Counted from the first letter of the stretch, positions 7,612 to 17,163 are shown. The stretch is DNA of 64,000 bases from Mycolicibacterium komanii (GCF_001050035.1 NZ_CVTA01000008.1:1-64000); one strand, 5' to 3'. Program-made: numbers and translations. Notes: a model not told the origin generated them from the letters alone.

Positions 7612-8394
7612 CTACTTGATGCTGGCCTTCATCTCGTCGAGGTTCACCAGCACCGGCCAACCACTGACGCTCAGCGCGTTACCGTGGCCCGTCTGGTGGA
7701 TGTCGAACACCGACTGGATGGCGGCGTAGAAGCCCTGCACGTCGAGGGTCTGGTTGACCGCGCGCTTGGCTTGCCGCAGCGCGAACGGCGGCATCTTCGC
7801 GATCTGTTCGGCCAGCGCCCTAGTCTCCGCATCGAGCTGGTCGCGAGGCACCACCTTGTTCACCATGCCGGTGGCAGCCACCTCCTCGGCCGTCATCGCG
7901 CGACCGGTGAAAAGAATCTCCTTGGCCTTCCGAGGCCCGAGTTCCCAAGTGTGGCCGTGGTATTCGACACCGCCGATGCCCATCAGCACCACGGGGTCGG
8001 AGAACTGGGCGTCGTCGGCGGCGATGATGAGGTCGCACGGCCAGCACAGCAGCAGCCCACCCGAGATGCAGCGTCCCTGCACCGCGGCGATCGACGGCTT
8101 GGGCACATTGCGCCAGCGCAGCGTGTACTCCAGATATCGCTTCGCCTCGTGCTGGATGATGAAGTCCAGGGTGATCTTGTCCGGCACCGGACCCCCGCCC
8201 CGCAGGTCGTGTCCGGCTGAGAAGTGCTTTCCGTTGGCACGCAACACAATCACCGATACCTCGGGATCCTCCGCCGCACGGGTCCATGCGCCGTCGAGCT
8301 CGTCGAGCAGCTCCGGGTTCTGCGCGTTGGCGGCCTCGGGCCGGTTCAACGTGATGGTCGCGATGCGATCGGCGACCTCGTACTCGATGTACAT
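7612..8394 (-). CDS. Enoyl-CoA hydratase/isomerase (crotonase) family
   Basis: A 260-residue crotonase. The oxyanion-hole loop is NGKHFSAGHDL and the second element is QGRCISGGLLLCWPCDL; GGVEYHGHTWELG occupies the region of the catalytic glutamate. It should hydrate or isomerise an enoyl-CoA. Its start is 12 nt behind the stop of the FadE gene at 8407-9582, so the two form a small operon read from the operator at 9632-9650. Confidence 0.88.
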   Translation of the reverse strand: MYIEYEVADRIATITLNRPEAANAQNPELLDELDGAWTRAAEDPEVSVIVLRANGKHFSAGHDLRGGGPVPDKITLDFIIQHEAKRYLEYTLRWRNVPKPSIAAVQGRCISGGLLLCWPCDLIIAADDAQFSDPVVLMGIGGVEYHGHTWELGPRKAKEILFTGRAMTAEEVAATGMVNKVVPRDQLDAETRALAEQIAKMPPFALRQAKRAVNQTLDVQGFYAAIQSVFDIHQTGHGNALSVSGWPVLVNLDEMKASIK

Positions 8395-8406
8395 GTTGCA
8401 GTCCTT

Positions 8407-9582
8407 CTAGTTTCGAGGCAGTCCCAGCAATCGCTGGGCGATGATGTTGCGTTGGATCTCTGAGGTGCCACCGGCGATTGTGCCGCCGAACGTGCGGACG
8501 TAGCGCTCGAACCACCCACACCGGTACAGCTCGAGGTGCTGCGCGCTGTACGGCCCGGAGAACGCGGGATGGTCCAGTGCGTCGGCACCCTTGGCGCCCA
8601 GCATGTATTCGGTTGCGGCCTGCGACGCCTCCGACCCGAACAGTTTGAGCACCGACAGCGCGGCCGCGTCCTCGTCGCCACGCGCGGCACGGGCCAATGC
8701 CACCGAGCCGAGCAGGCGAAGCGCCTGGTTGTCCATCACCAGGCCGGCGTACCGGTCACGATCGAGCGCGGAGGCGGGCCGGAAATCCTCGACCAGCTCT
8801 TGCAGGCGGTCCGCATAGCTGAGCCACAACATGTTTCGCTCGTGTCCGAGCGAACCGTTGGCGACCCGCCAGCCCTCGTTCAACGGCCCGACCAGATTCT
8901 CCGCTGGCACCCGCACGTCGTTGAAGAAGACCTCGTTGAAATCGAGGTCATCGGCGTCACAGAGTGACGCGAACGGCCGCCGCACCACTCCCGGCAGGTC
9001 CGTCGGGATCATCAGCACGCTGATGCCCTTGTGCTTGGGCGCTTTCGGATCGGTGCGAACGAAAGTCAGCAGGACGTCCGCGTCGTGCGCCCCCGAGGTC
9101 CACACCTTCTGGCCGTTGACGACGAAATGGTCACCGTCGGCGACCGCAGTGGTACGCAGCGACGCGAGGTCGGAACCGGCACCCGGCTCGCTCATCCCGA
9201 GCGATGCGGTGATCTCGGCCCGCAGGATCGGAACCGCCCAGCGGCGCTGCTGTTCGGGGGTGCCGAACGAGATCAGCGAGGCCGAGATGATGCCGACGCC
9301 CTGCGGGTTGTAGGTCAGATACACGCGCCGACGTGCCAGTTCCTCCTGATGCACGTACTGCTGCAGGATCGTCGCGTTGCGCCCGCCGAACTCCGGCGGA
9401 TAGCCGGGCAACAGCCAACCGTTGTCGAACATCAGCCGCTGCCAGTCCCGCGCCCAGCCGGGCACGTCACTGCTCGAACGCGACCGCCCGAGGGCGACGG
9501 CGTCGGAGGGAAGGTGTTCGTCGAGGAATGCGTTGAACTCGGCGCGGAACGCCTCGACATCAGCATCGAAGGTGAGCTGCAC
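8407..9582 (-). CDS. Acyl-CoA dehydrogenase (FadE)
   Basis: A 391-residue full-length acyl-CoA dehydrogenase with GMSEPGAGSDLASL, VNGQKVWTSGAHDADVLL and a C-terminal FGGTIAGGTSEIQRNIIAQRLLG. The GTG start at 9582 is preceded by GGGAG at about 5 nt. It begins the minus-strand pair with the hydratase and is divergent from the TetR gene; the palindromic operator between them lies about 50 nt upstream of its start. Confidence 0.92.
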   Translation of the reverse strand: MQLTFDADVEAFRAEFNAFLDEHLPSDAVALGRSRSSSDVPGWARDWQRLMFDNGWLLPGYPPEFGGRNATILQQYVHQEELARRRVYLTYNPQGVGIISASLISFGTPEQQRRWAVPILRAEITASLGMSEPGAGSDLASLRTTAVADGDHFVVNGQKVWTSGAHDADVLLTFVRTDPKAPKHKGISVLMIPTDLPGVVRRPFASLCDADDLDFNEVFFNDVRVPAENLVGPLNEGWRVANGSLGHERNMLWLSYADRLQELVEDFRPASALDRDRYAGLVMDNQALRLLGSVALARAARGDEDAAALSVLKLFGSEASQAATEYMLGAKGADALDHPAFSGPYSAQHLELYRCGWFERYVRTFGGTIAGGTSEIQRNIIAQRLLGLPRN

Positions 9583-9631
9583 GGAACTCCCGCCGGATCA
9601 AATCTTTGGTAGGACTATTGTTATCTCTAAA

Positions 9632-9650
9632 ATGAGAATACTATTCTCAT
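9632..9650. promoter_or_regulatory. Perfect 19-bp operator ATGAGAATACTATTCTCAT
   Basis: The 19-mer is a complete palindrome around a central C and is the best copy of the window-wide GAGAA-N5-TTCTC family. It lies between the divergent FadE (start 9582) and TetR (start 9705) genes, with an extra GAGAA half-site at 9654-9658. A possible -10 box for the TetR gene, TACAAT, follows at 9662-9667, so bound repressor would cover the promoter. Confidence 0.8.
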
Positions 9651-9704
9651 CGTGAGAAAGTTACAATCTCTGACACGTTGGCCGCGAGGGGGTCGAGGAC
9701 CGCA

Positions 9705-10421
9705 ATGGCGAGACGTTCTCCGGTACAGTCAGTTCATGTTCTCCCCACCCGGCCAGCGTCTGAGCCGCCGGTGACGAGCCCGAGCGAAGAGCCTGCCTGG
9801 AAGCAGCGCGCGGTCGAACGCTCCATCAAAACCGCGAAGCTCCGGGCCGCGCAGCGCGTGCAGCGCTTCCTCGACGCCGCCCAGGCCATCATCATCGAAA
9901 AGGGCAGCACCGACTTCACCGTCCAAGAGGTCGTCGACCGTTCCCGGCAGTCGCTGCGCAGCTTCTACCTGCAGTTCGACGGTAAACACGAGCTGCTGCT
10001 GGCGTTGTTCGAGGACGCCCTGAGCCGGTCGGCCGATCAGATCCGCGCGGCCACCACCACCGCAGACGAGCCGATTGAACGGCTCAAGGTCGCGGTGCAG
10101 CTGCTCTTCGAATCCTCGCGTCCGGACCCCGCGGCGAAACGGCCGCTGTTCACCGACTTCGCGCCCCGGCTCCTGCTCTCTCACCCTGCCGAGGTCAAGG
10201 TCGCGCATGCACCGCTGCTGGCGCTGCTGACCGAGTTGATGGAGGAAGCCGGCGAGGCCGGCCAGCTGCGGGAGGGCATCAACCCGAAGCGGATGGCGGC
10301 GATGACGATGCAGACGGTCATGTTCGTCGCGCAATCCAACGGCGCCGAGGACGGCACGACTCACCCCATCACCGCGGACGAGGTCTGGGACTTCGTCTCG
10401 CACGGATTCGCCGCCGAATAG
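9705..10421 (+). CDS. TetR/AcrR-family regulator, candidate master repressor of the GAGAA-N5-TTCTC regulon
   Basis: A 238-residue protein with a long N-terminal arm, then a TetR HTH (AAQRVQRFLDAAQAIIIEKG, FTVQEVVDRSRQSLRSFYLQF, GKHELLLALF) and a ligand-binding C-terminal domain. The ATG at 9705 has GAGG about 10 nt upstream; TTG 9678 and GTG 9770 are alternatives, the last giving MTSPSEEPAWKQRA. It is flanked by one perfect operator upstream and three copies immediately after its stop, which argues for autoregulation and control of the P450 operon. The ligand is unknown, probably an acyl-CoA or ring compound by analogy with other mycobacterial TetR proteins. Confidence 0.88.
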   Translation: MARRSPVQSVHVLPTRPASEPPVTSPSEEPAWKQRAVERSIKTAKLRAAQRVQRFLDAAQAIIIEKGSTDFTVQEVVDRSRQSLRSFYLQFDGKHELLLALFEDALSRSADQIRAATTTADEPIERLKVAVQLLFESSRPDPAAKRPLFTDFAPRLLLSHPAEVKVAHAPLLALLTELMEEAGEAGQLREGINPKRMAAMTMQTVMFVAQSNGAEDGTTHPITADEVWDFVSHGFAAE

Positions 10422-10424
10422 CAG

Positions 10425-10521
10425 GAGAACTCCGTTCTCACATCCGAGGCGAGAATCACGTTCTCGGCGCTCGAGCACCCGCGCGACGGGCTTTGGGCTC
10501 CAGGCGGAGAATCATATTCTT
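10425..10521. promoter_or_regulatory. Triple operator array upstream of the P450 operon
   Basis: Three copies of the same palindrome with five-base spacers occur in 97 bp: GAGAA-CTCCG-TTCTC (10425-10439), GAGAA-TCACG-TTCTC (10451-10465) and GAGAA-TCATA-TTCTT (10507-10521, one mismatch). They lie between the TetR stop and the P450 start at 10648. Centre spacings of 26 and 56 bp are roughly whole helical turns. The remaining 126 bp hold a TTGACA hexamer (10561) but no convincing -10 box. Confidence 0.75.
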
Positions 10522-10647
10522 CTGAGCGAAGAGCTTAAATGTTCCGATTTGAATCCGTTGTTGACACCCCTTCGTGGCGAATGCCAGAGTTGTGAGACAA
10601 ATGCCAGCCCCATGTCTTATGCGACCTGACCGGTGAGAGGCGATCCG

Positions 10648-11862
10648 GTGACGATCAGCGCCGAAAATCCCGACGTGCACGATGCGACGCAAGACAAGTT
10701 GTACTACGACCCGTACAGCGTCGAACTCAACATGAACCCGTATGCGGTCTTCGCGCGTCTGCGCGAAGAGGCCCCGCTTTACTACAACGACAAACACGAC
10801 TTCTACGCGTTGAGCAGGTTCGAAGATGTCAACAAGGCCGTCATCGACCATCAGACCTTCATCTCGGGTCGCGGCGCCTTGCTCGAGGTCATCAAGTCGG
10901 GGATGGAGATCCCGCCGGGCACACTGATTTTCGAGGATCCGCCGATCCACAACATCCACCGCAATCTGCTCTCGCGAGTGTTCACCCCGCGCAAGGTGCA
11001 GGCGCTCGAACCGCAGATCCGCGAGTTCACCTGCCGCTGCCTGGACCCGCTGGTCGGCGCCGAGAAGTTCGACTTCGTCAACGATCTCGGCGCACAGATG
11101 CCGATGCGGGTGATCGGGATGCTTCTCGGCATCCCCGAAGCCGACCAACGCCGCGTCACTGAGCATGGTGAGGCGACGTTGCAGAGCGATTCGGTCGACC
11201 TGATGGCCACCGGCGAGGTATTCGCGGAGTTCCTCGACTATCGCACCGAGCATCCCTCCGACGACATCATGACCGACCTGCTGAACGCCGAGTTCGAGGA
11301 CGAGACCGGCACCCGTCGCAGACTGCGCCGGGAAGAACTGCTGATGTACCTGACGGTCATCGCCACCGCGGGCAGCGAGACCACCACCCGCTTGATCGGT
11401 TGGGCGGGAAAGACACTCGCCGATTGCCCGGACCAGCGCGCCGAACTGGCCGCGGACCCGAGCCTCATCCCCCAGGCGATCGAGGAGATCCTGCGCTGGG
11501 AACCGCCGGCGCTGCAGATCGCCCGGTACGTGACCCGCGACGTGGAGTACTACGGCCAGACGGTCCCCGAGGGGTCGGCGATGCTGATGCTGGTCGGCGC
11601 GGCCAACCGCGACCATCGCCGCTTCCCGCCGAACGGCGACGTCTTCGACATCCACCGAGAGCTGCACTCCCACATGACGTTCGGCGCGGGAACCCACTTC
11701 TGCATGGGCAACGCGCTGGCGCGCTTGGAGGGCCGGATCGCGCTCGAGGAGATCCTCAAGCGGTTCCCGACCTGGGAGGTCGACTGGCCCAACGCCCGCC
11801 CGTCGCAGACCACCGCCGTCCGCGGCTGGGAGTCCATGCCCACCTTCGTCAACTCGAAATAG
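10648..11862 (+). CDS. Cytochrome P450
   Basis: A 404-residue soluble bacterial P450. The I-helix oxygen-binding motif is TAGSETTTR, the ExxR motif is EEILRW, and the heme loop is FGAGTHFCMGNALAR with the axial Cys. GTG 10648 is preferred over GTG 10633 because GAGAGG lies 7 nt before it. It hydroxylates an unknown substrate, probably a steroid, terpenoid or fatty acid, and would need an external ferredoxin such as those at 30713 or 55312. It is the first gene of a + operon followed by an SDR, a phosphotransferase and another SDR, under the triple operator. Confidence 0.93.
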   Translation: MTISAENPDVHDATQDKLYYDPYSVELNMNPYAVFARLREEAPLYYNDKHDFYALSRFEDVNKAVIDHQTFISGRGALLEVIKSGMEIPPGTLIFEDPPIHNIHRNLLSRVFTPRKVQALEPQIREFTCRCLDPLVGAEKFDFVNDLGAQMPMRVIGMLLGIPEADQRRVTEHGEATLQSDSVDLMATGEVFAEFLDYRTEHPSDDIMTDLLNAEFEDETGTRRRLRREELLMYLTVIATAGSETTTRLIGWAGKTLADCPDQRAELAADPSLIPQAIEEILRWEPPALQIARYVTRDVEYYGQTVPEGSAMLMLVGAANRDHRRFPPNGDVFDIHRELHSHMTFGAGTHFCMGNALARLEGRIALEEILKRFPTWEVDWPNARPSQTTAVRGWESMPTFVNSK

Positions 11863-11901
11863 CACCGAAACCCCTGTAACCACAACGAATTGAGGTACCC
11901 G

Positions 11902-12738
11902 ATGACCGGACGTGTCGAAGGCAAGGTCGCTTTCATCACCGGCGCCGCCCGCGGCCAGGGCCGCGCCCATGCCGTGCGGCTGGCCCAGGAAGGCGCCGAC
12001 ATCATCGCCGTCGACATCTGTAAGCAGATCGACAGCGTGCAGATCCCGCTGTCGACCCCGGAAGACCTTGCAGAGACCGCGGATCTGGTCAAGGGCCTCA
12101 ACCGCCGCATCTACACCGCTGAGGTCGACACCCGCGACTTCGACGCGCTCAAGGCCGCGGTGGACACCGGCGTCGAGCAGCTGGGCCGGCTCGACATCAT
12201 CGTCGCCAATGCCGGCATCGGCAACGGCGGTGCCACGCTGGACAAGACCAGCGAAGAAGACTGGACCGACATGATCGACGTCAACCTCGCCGGCGTGTGG
12301 AAGACGGTCAAGGCGGGTGTCCCGCACGTCCTCGCAGGCGGACGCGGTGGTTCGATCATCCTCACCAGCTCGGTCGGCGGCCTGAAGGCCTATCCGCACA
12401 CGGGCCACTACGTCGCCGCGAAACACGGTGTGGTGGGGCTGATGCGGACGTTCGCCGTCGAACTCGGCGCGCAGAACATCCGCGTCAACTCCGTGCACCC
12501 GACCAACGTAAATACCCCGTTGTTCATGAACGAGGGCACGATGAAGTTGTTCCGGCCCGACCTGGAGAACCCGGGTCCCGACGACATGAAAGTCGTCGGC
12601 CAGCTGATGCATACGCTGCCGATCGGCTGGGTCGAGCCCGAGGACATCGCGAACGCCGTGCTGTTCCTGGCCTCCGACGAGAGCCGCTACATCACCGGCG
12701 TGACGCTGCCGGTCGACGGCGGCAGCTGCCTGAAATAG
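11902..12738 (+). CDS. Mycofactocin-coupled SDR family oxidoreductase
   Basis: A 278-residue SDR. The N-terminus GRVEGKVAFITGAARGQGRAH with the GxxxGxG loop, the inserted segment after VDICKQ, NAG at IVANAGIG and the active site S...YVAAK (ILTSSVGG, GHYVAAKHG) are typical of the carveol dehydrogenase-like family whose NAD is non-exchangeable and recycled by mycofactocin. The ATG at 11902 has GAGG 6 nt upstream. Placed after a P450, it plausibly oxidises the alcohol that the P450 makes. The mycofactocin genes themselves are not in this window. Confidence 0.88.
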   Translation: MTGRVEGKVAFITGAARGQGRAHAVRLAQEGADIIAVDICKQIDSVQIPLSTPEDLAETADLVKGLNRRIYTAEVDTRDFDALKAAVDTGVEQLGRLDIIVANAGIGNGGATLDKTSEEDWTDMIDVNLAGVWKTVKAGVPHVLAGGRGGSIILTSSVGGLKAYPHTGHYVAAKHGVVGLMRTFAVELGAQNIRVNSVHPTNVNTPLFMNEGTMKLFRPDLENPGPDDMKVVGQLMHTLPIGWVEPEDIANAVLFLASDESRYITGVTLPVDGGSCLK

Positions 12739-12751
12739 CCAGGACCCGCAG

Positions 12752-13822
12752 ATGACCGCTGCCGAGCTGTCGCTTCCGCGCAGCTGGGAGGAGATCACGC
12801 CGAGCTGGATGACGGCGGCGCTCGGGAACCACTTCCCGGGCGCCACCGTCGACGCCGTCACCGTCGCGCTGCGCGACGACGGCACGAATCGCCGCGCGCG
12901 CCTTGCGTTGTCGTACTCGACGGGATCGGGGCCGGCTACGGTGTTCGCCAAGGCCGTCGACCCCGACCACGCAGAACTCGTCGCGCTCACCAGCGGGCTG
13001 TTCCACGAACCCCGGCTGTTCAGTTCGGGAGTGTCGCTGCCGCTCGACCATCCGACCGTCTACGCCGCGCTGATAGACGAACCCGGCTCGAACTTCGTGA
13101 TGATCATGGAGGACGTCGTCGCACGCGGCGCCGACCCTCGCGATTCCACCCGGCCGATGACGGTCGAACAGGTCGCCAGCGGAGTCCGCGGGCTGGCGCG
13201 AATGCACAGCCAGTTCTGGGGTGAGCGGTTGACCGCGAACCCGGCGCTGGACTGGCTCGAGCCGTTCGTCGCCTTCGAAGGCCTCGAGTACGCCCCGCTG
13301 GACATCGCCCGCGAGCGGCTGGGCACCACGGTCTCCTCGGAGATCCTCGGGCTCAACGGCACCGACCTTTTCGTCGACATCTGGGCCCGCTACATCGGCA
13401 CGCTGACGACGTCACCGCAGACGCTGCTGCACGGCGATCCCCACATCGGCAACACCTACGTGCTGCCCGATGACGAGGTCGGGTTCCTGGACTGGCAGAT
13501 GGCCCGCCGCGGCAACTGGTCGCTGGATCTCGGCTACTTCCTGCAGGGTGCGCTGACGATCGAGGATCGCAGGCGATCCGAGCGCGACCTGCTCGACGTA
13601 TACCGGGGCGCGCTCACGCTGCCCGCCGCCGAACTCCCGTCGGCCGAGGAGGTGTGGCTGCGCTACCGCGCGTCGGTCGCGCACGGCCTGGCCATCTGGA
13701 TGGCCACGCTCTCCGGCGGCGACGCCTGGCAGGGCGCCGACATCTGTTTGGCGCTGGCGCAACGGTATTCGGCCGCGTTTATCGACCTCGACACCCGCGC
13801 GGCGCTCGCCGCGCTGGACTAG
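12752..13822 (+). CDS. Aminoglycoside phosphotransferase-like (APH/EcKinase) family protein
   Basis: A 356-residue kinase-fold protein. The Brenner motif HGDPHIGN lies near residue 226 and the metal-binding DWQ near residue 247 (VGFLDWQMARRG), so catalytic residues are present. The N-terminal lobe is atypical but has FAKAV as a candidate ATP-binding lysine strand. In P450/SDR operons of mycobacteria such kinases may phosphorylate an alcohol intermediate; antibiotic resistance is unlikely from context. It starts 13 nt after the SDR stop. Confidence 0.82.
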   Translation: MTAAELSLPRSWEEITPSWMTAALGNHFPGATVDAVTVALRDDGTNRRARLALSYSTGSGPATVFAKAVDPDHAELVALTSGLFHEPRLFSSGVSLPLDHPTVYAALIDEPGSNFVMIMEDVVARGADPRDSTRPMTVEQVASGVRGLARMHSQFWGERLTANPALDWLEPFVAFEGLEYAPLDIARERLGTTVSSEILGLNGTDLFVDIWARYIGTLTTSPQTLLHGDPHIGNTYVLPDDEVGFLDWQMARRGNWSLDLGYFLQGALTIEDRRRSERDLLDVYRGALTLPAAELPSAEEVWLRYRASVAHGLAIWMATLSGGDAWQGADICLALAQRYSAAFIDLDTRAALAALD

Positions 13823-13852
13823 CCCGCGGGCGTCGACCCGAATGGTGAACCG

Positions 13853-14623
13853 GTGACCCGCCTCGCGGACCTGCTCGACATGAGCGGCAAGGTCGTGGTC
13901 GTCACCGGCGGCAGCCGCGGCATCGGGCGGGCCGTCGCCCAGGGCTTCGCCGAGGCGGGCGCCGACGTGGTGATCGCCAGCCGAAAGCTCGAAAACTGTC
14001 AGTCGGCCGCCACCGAGATCGAGCGCAGCACCGGTCGCCGCGCCCTGCCCGTCGGGTGCCACGTCGGCCGGTGGGACGATGCCGACATGCTCGTGGACAC
14101 CATCTACGACACGTTCGGGCGATGCGACGTGCTGATCAACAACGCCGGTATGTCGCCGGTGTACGACGATCTCACGTCGGTCACACAGGAGCTCTACGAC
14201 AAGGTGCACGCGGTCAACGCCCGCGGACCCTTCCGGCTCGCAACGCTTTTCGGAACCCGGATGGCCGACGCGGACGGTGGGTCGATCATCAACGTCACCA
14301 CGGCGGGAACGCTGCGACCGGACACGGCCGACCTCCCCTACGCCATGGCGAAGGCCGGGCTGAACGCCCTCACCCTGGCCCTGGCCGGGGCGTGGGCTCC
14401 GAAGGTCCGGGCCAACCTCGTCATGCCGGGCGCGTTCGACACCGACATCTCGAAATCGTGGGGCCCCGAGGCGCAGGCCGCGGCCGCGGCGATGAACCCG
14501 ATGAAGCGCATCGGGTTGCCAGAGGACATGGTCGGCCTGTGCGTGTTCTTGGCCAGCGAGGCGGCCGGTTACATCAACGGCGCTCAAATCCTGGTCGACG
14601 GCGGCCTTTTCCGTACGCTCTAG
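13853..14623 (+). CDS. Short-chain dehydrogenase/reductase (Ser-to-Thr active site)
   Basis: A 256-residue classical SDR with TGGSRGIG, NNAG and YAMAK. Thirteen residues before the catalytic Tyr, where Ser is usual, it has Thr (NVTTAG), a tolerated but less common choice. GTG start at 13853. It is the last gene of the P450 operon. It ends convergently with the quinone oxidoreductase: the tetramer CTAG at 14620-14623 supplies TAG stops to both strands. Confidence 0.88.
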   Translation: MTRLADLLDMSGKVVVVTGGSRGIGRAVAQGFAEAGADVVIASRKLENCQSAATEIERSTGRRALPVGCHVGRWDDADMLVDTIYDTFGRCDVLINNAGMSPVYDDLTSVTQELYDKVHAVNARGPFRLATLFGTRMADADGGSIINVTTAGTLRPDTADLPYAMAKAGLNALTLALAGAWAPKVRANLVMPGAFDTDISKSWGPEAQAAAAAMNPMKRIGLPEDMVGLCVFLASEAAGYINGAQILVDGGLFRTL

Positions 14624-15591
14624 ATCTCGATGATGACCTTGCCCTGAGCCTTGCGCTCGGCGATGTGACGCAGGGCGGCGGCGGCCTCATCGAGCGGAAA
14701 GCGGGCACCGATGTATGGACGGAGCTTGCCCTCGGCGAAGAGCGCGTTCAGTTCCTCGTCGTCGCGTAGGACCTCGGCCGGGTAGTCGGACGCGAAGGTC
14801 CGAATTTCCATGCCGCGCACCGTAATACCTTTCAGTAGAACGAGATTCAGCGGAACCGATGGGATCTCACCGGCGGCGTATCCGAGCGTGACGAAGGTTC
14901 CGTGCCGGCCCAGGCCGCGCAGAGCGGGCAGGGAGTACGGCCCGCCGACGGGGTCGACGACGATCTGTGCGCCGGCCTTGCCGGTGACCTCCTTGATGCG
15001 GTCCCGCAGATCTTCGCGGTCGTAGTCGACAACTGCCTCAGCCCCGCGCTCGCGGCACAGCTCGAGTTTCTCCGGTCCGGACGCGACGGCCAACACCCTG
15101 CCCCCGAGCAGCGTCGCGATGTCGACCGCGGCGAGGCCGACGCCGCCGGCCGCACCGAGCACCACGACCCAGTCGCCGGGCTGCACCGGAGCGATCGTCC
15201 GCAACGTGTAGTACGCGGTCCGGTAGGTGACCCCGAATGCGGCGGCGTCGGCGTAGTCGACTCCGTCCGGAATCGGCGTCACCGCGCGCGCGTCGACCGC
15301 CGCATGCTCGGCGAAGGCGCCGACGAACGTCGTCGCAGTCACTCGAGCGCCGACACCCAGATCGACCCCATCACCGACCGCGATCACGTCCCCCGCCATC
15401 TCGCTGCCCGGGCTGAACGGCGGCGGCACCTTGACCTGATAGTTGCCGCCGATCAGCAACACGTCCGGATAGTTCACCGCGGCGGCGCGCACCCTGATGA
15501 CGACCTGACCGGGTTGCGGTGTCGGGTCGGGAAGTTCATCGAGCACGAGATCCTCGGGCTGGCAGTACTCCCTACACACGATGGCCCTCAT
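14620..15591 (-). CDS. NADPH:quinone oxidoreductase, zinc-less MDR family
   Basis: A 323-residue medium-chain dehydrogenase/reductase. The nucleotide-binding motif is GAAGGVGLAAVDIA, and the quinone reductase signature region reads AAAVNYPDVLLIGG. Structural and catalytic zinc cysteines are absent, as in QOR and acryloyl-CoA reductase-like members. The ATG at 15591 has GGAG 6 nt upstream; a longer frame to 15621 lacks such a site. It reduces a quinone or enone with NADPH. It is divergent from the WS/DGAT gene across 138 bp in which I see no clear operator. Confidence 0.87.
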   Translation of the reverse strand: MRAIVCREYCQPEDLVLDELPDPTPQPGQVVIRVRAAAVNYPDVLLIGGNYQVKVPPPFSPGSEMAGDVIAVGDGVDLGVGARVTATTFVGAFAEHAAVDARAVTPIPDGVDYADAAAFGVTYRTAYYTLRTIAPVQPGDWVVVLGAAGGVGLAAVDIATLLGGRVLAVASGPEKLELCRERGAEAVVDYDREDLRDRIKEVTGKAGAQIVVDPVGGPYSLPALRGLGRHGTFVTLGYAAGEIPSVPLNLVLLKGITVRGMEIRTFASDYPAEVLRDDEELNALFAEGKLRPYIGARFPLDEAAAALRHIAERKAQGKVIIEI

Positions 15592-15729
15592 CGACACTCC
15601 AATCGTTCGGCCACCTAACAATAGTCAGGGGCGCGCGCTGCGGGTCCTGCTGACCGAAACCCCCCGATCATGGCCGTCCGAGTGGTTCGATGGACCCCTT
15701 GGACACCGACGGTCCGCAGGGGTGGGGAT

Positions 15730-17163
15730 GTGAAGCGACTCAACGGTATGGACGCCATGCTGCTGTACAGCGAAACGCCCAACCTCCACACGCATACGCT
15801 GAAGGTCGCGATCATCAACGCCGCCGAGTTCGACGGCGAGTTCACCTTCGACCACTTCCGGCGGACCATCGCCCGGCGGCTGCATCTGCTCGACCCGTTG
15901 CGGTATCGCCTGGTCGACATCCCCGGAAAGTTGCATCACCCCATGTGGCTCGAGGACTGCCCGGTCGACCTCGACTATCACCTGCGCCGTGTCCCTGTGC
16001 CGAGCCCCGGCGGGCGGCGCGAACTCGACGAGGTCATCGGCCGGATCGCCAGCACACCGCTTGACCGCAGCCGCCCGCTGTGGGAGTTCCACTTCGCCGA
16101 GGGGATGGCCGACGACCGCTTCGCGCTCATCGGCAAGGTGCACCACACCCTGGCCGACGGTGTGGCGTCGGCGAATCTGCTTGCGCGGCTGATGGATCTC
16201 GCCGACGGCACGAACGACGAGCGCGAGGAGTACGCCACCTGCCGGCCGCCGAACCGGTCCGAGCTGGTGAAGGTCGCGATGCGTGACCACGCCGCGAACG
16301 TCGCCGCGCTGCCGGGATTGACGCGCGATGCGGTCCGGGGGTTCACCAAGTTGCGGCGCCGCGCCAAGCAGCGCGACGCTCATCCGGACCTGGCGAAGAT
16401 GTTCCGCACCCCGCCGACCTTCCTCAACCACATCGTCTCGCCGGGGCGCACGTTCGCCACGGCATCGCTGTCACTGGCCGAGGTCAGGGAGACGGCCAAA
16501 CACCTCGGGGTGACGTTCAACGACATCGTGCTGGCCACCGCGGCGGGCGGCCTTCGCGAACTCCTGCTGCGCTACGACGGGCGCGCGGACCGCCCGTTGA
16601 TGGCGTCGGTCCCGGTCAGCACGGATCTGTCACCGGATCGGATCACCGGCAACGAGATCGGCGGCCTGTCGGTGTCGCTGCCCGTGCACGTCGACGACCC
16701 ATTGGAACGGGTCCGGTTGACCTCGCTGGCGACCACACAGGCGAAGGAGAACTACGAACTCCTCGGGCCTAAACTGCAGGGCCAGTTGATGGAATACCTG
16801 CCTCCCCCGCTGACGCCGCCGCTGCTGCGATGGCAGAGCCAACGCGCCAAACACAACCCGTTGATGAACGTCGCGGTGTCAAGCGTGCCGGGGCCCCGCC
16901 GTCGCGGCCACATCGGCGGCGCACCGGTGAGCGAGATCTACTCGATCGGTGTGCTCTCGGCCGGCAGCGCGTTCAACATGACTGTCTGGAGCTACGTCGA
17001 CCAGGTCGACATCTCCATCCTGTCCGATGACCGGACCTTCCACGACATCCACGAGGCCACCGACGCGATGGTGCACGGGCTCGACGAAATACGGTCCGCG
17101 GCAGGACTTCCCGCGCTGTCCGTGGTGAGCACCGCGATGGCCCCGGCGCCGGCCGCCCGTTAG
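15730..17163 (+). CDS. Wax ester synthase / diacylglycerol acyltransferase (WS/DGAT) family
   Basis: A 477-residue protein starting at GTG 15730 with GGGG just upstream (VKRLNGMDAMLLYSE); an ATG 60 nt earlier is less likely. The acyl-CoA-dependent acyltransferase motif HHxxxDG is intact as HHTLADG, and the C-terminal PLMNVAVSSVPGP block is characteristic. It esterifies diacylglycerol or fatty alcohols with acyl-CoA for storage lipid. With FadD12-like and Rv1428c-like genes next to it, the arrangement resembles Rv1425-Rv1428c of M. tuberculosis (from memory), without a LipO gene. Confidence 0.9.
   Translation: MKRLNGMDAMLLYSETPNLHTHTLKVAIINAAEFDGEFTFDHFRRTIARRLHLLDPLRYRLVDIPGKLHHPMWLEDCPVDLDYHLRRVPVPSPGGRRELDEVIGRIASTPLDRSRPLWEFHFAEGMADDRFALIGKVHHTLADGVASANLLARLMDLADGTNDEREEYATCRPPNRSELVKVAMRDHAANVAALPGLTRDAVRGFTKLRRRAKQRDAHPDLAKMFRTPPTFLNHIVSPGRTFATASLSLAEVRETAKHLGVTFNDIVLATAAGGLRELLLRYDGRADRPLMASVPVSTDLSPDRITGNEIGGLSVSLPVHVDDPLERVRLTSLATTQAKENYELLGPKLQGQLMEYLPPPLTPPLLRWQSQRAKHNPLMNVAVSSVPGPRRRGHIGGAPVSEIYSIGVLSAGSAFNMTVWSYVDQVDISILSDDRTFHDIHEATDAMVHGLDEIRSAAGLPALSVVSTAMAPAPAAR

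Noticed and set aside
10561..10600. TTGACA at 10561 as the -35 box of the P450 promoter
   Set aside because: No acceptable -10 hexamer at 16-19 bp; kept as a remark only.
10456..12990. Long open frame of about 840 codons on the minus strand opposite the P450 and SDR genes
   Set aside because: It is antisense to clearly recognised proteins, has an implausible Arg/Asp/His/Val-rich composition and no start signal; long antisense frames are expected in GC-rich codons.
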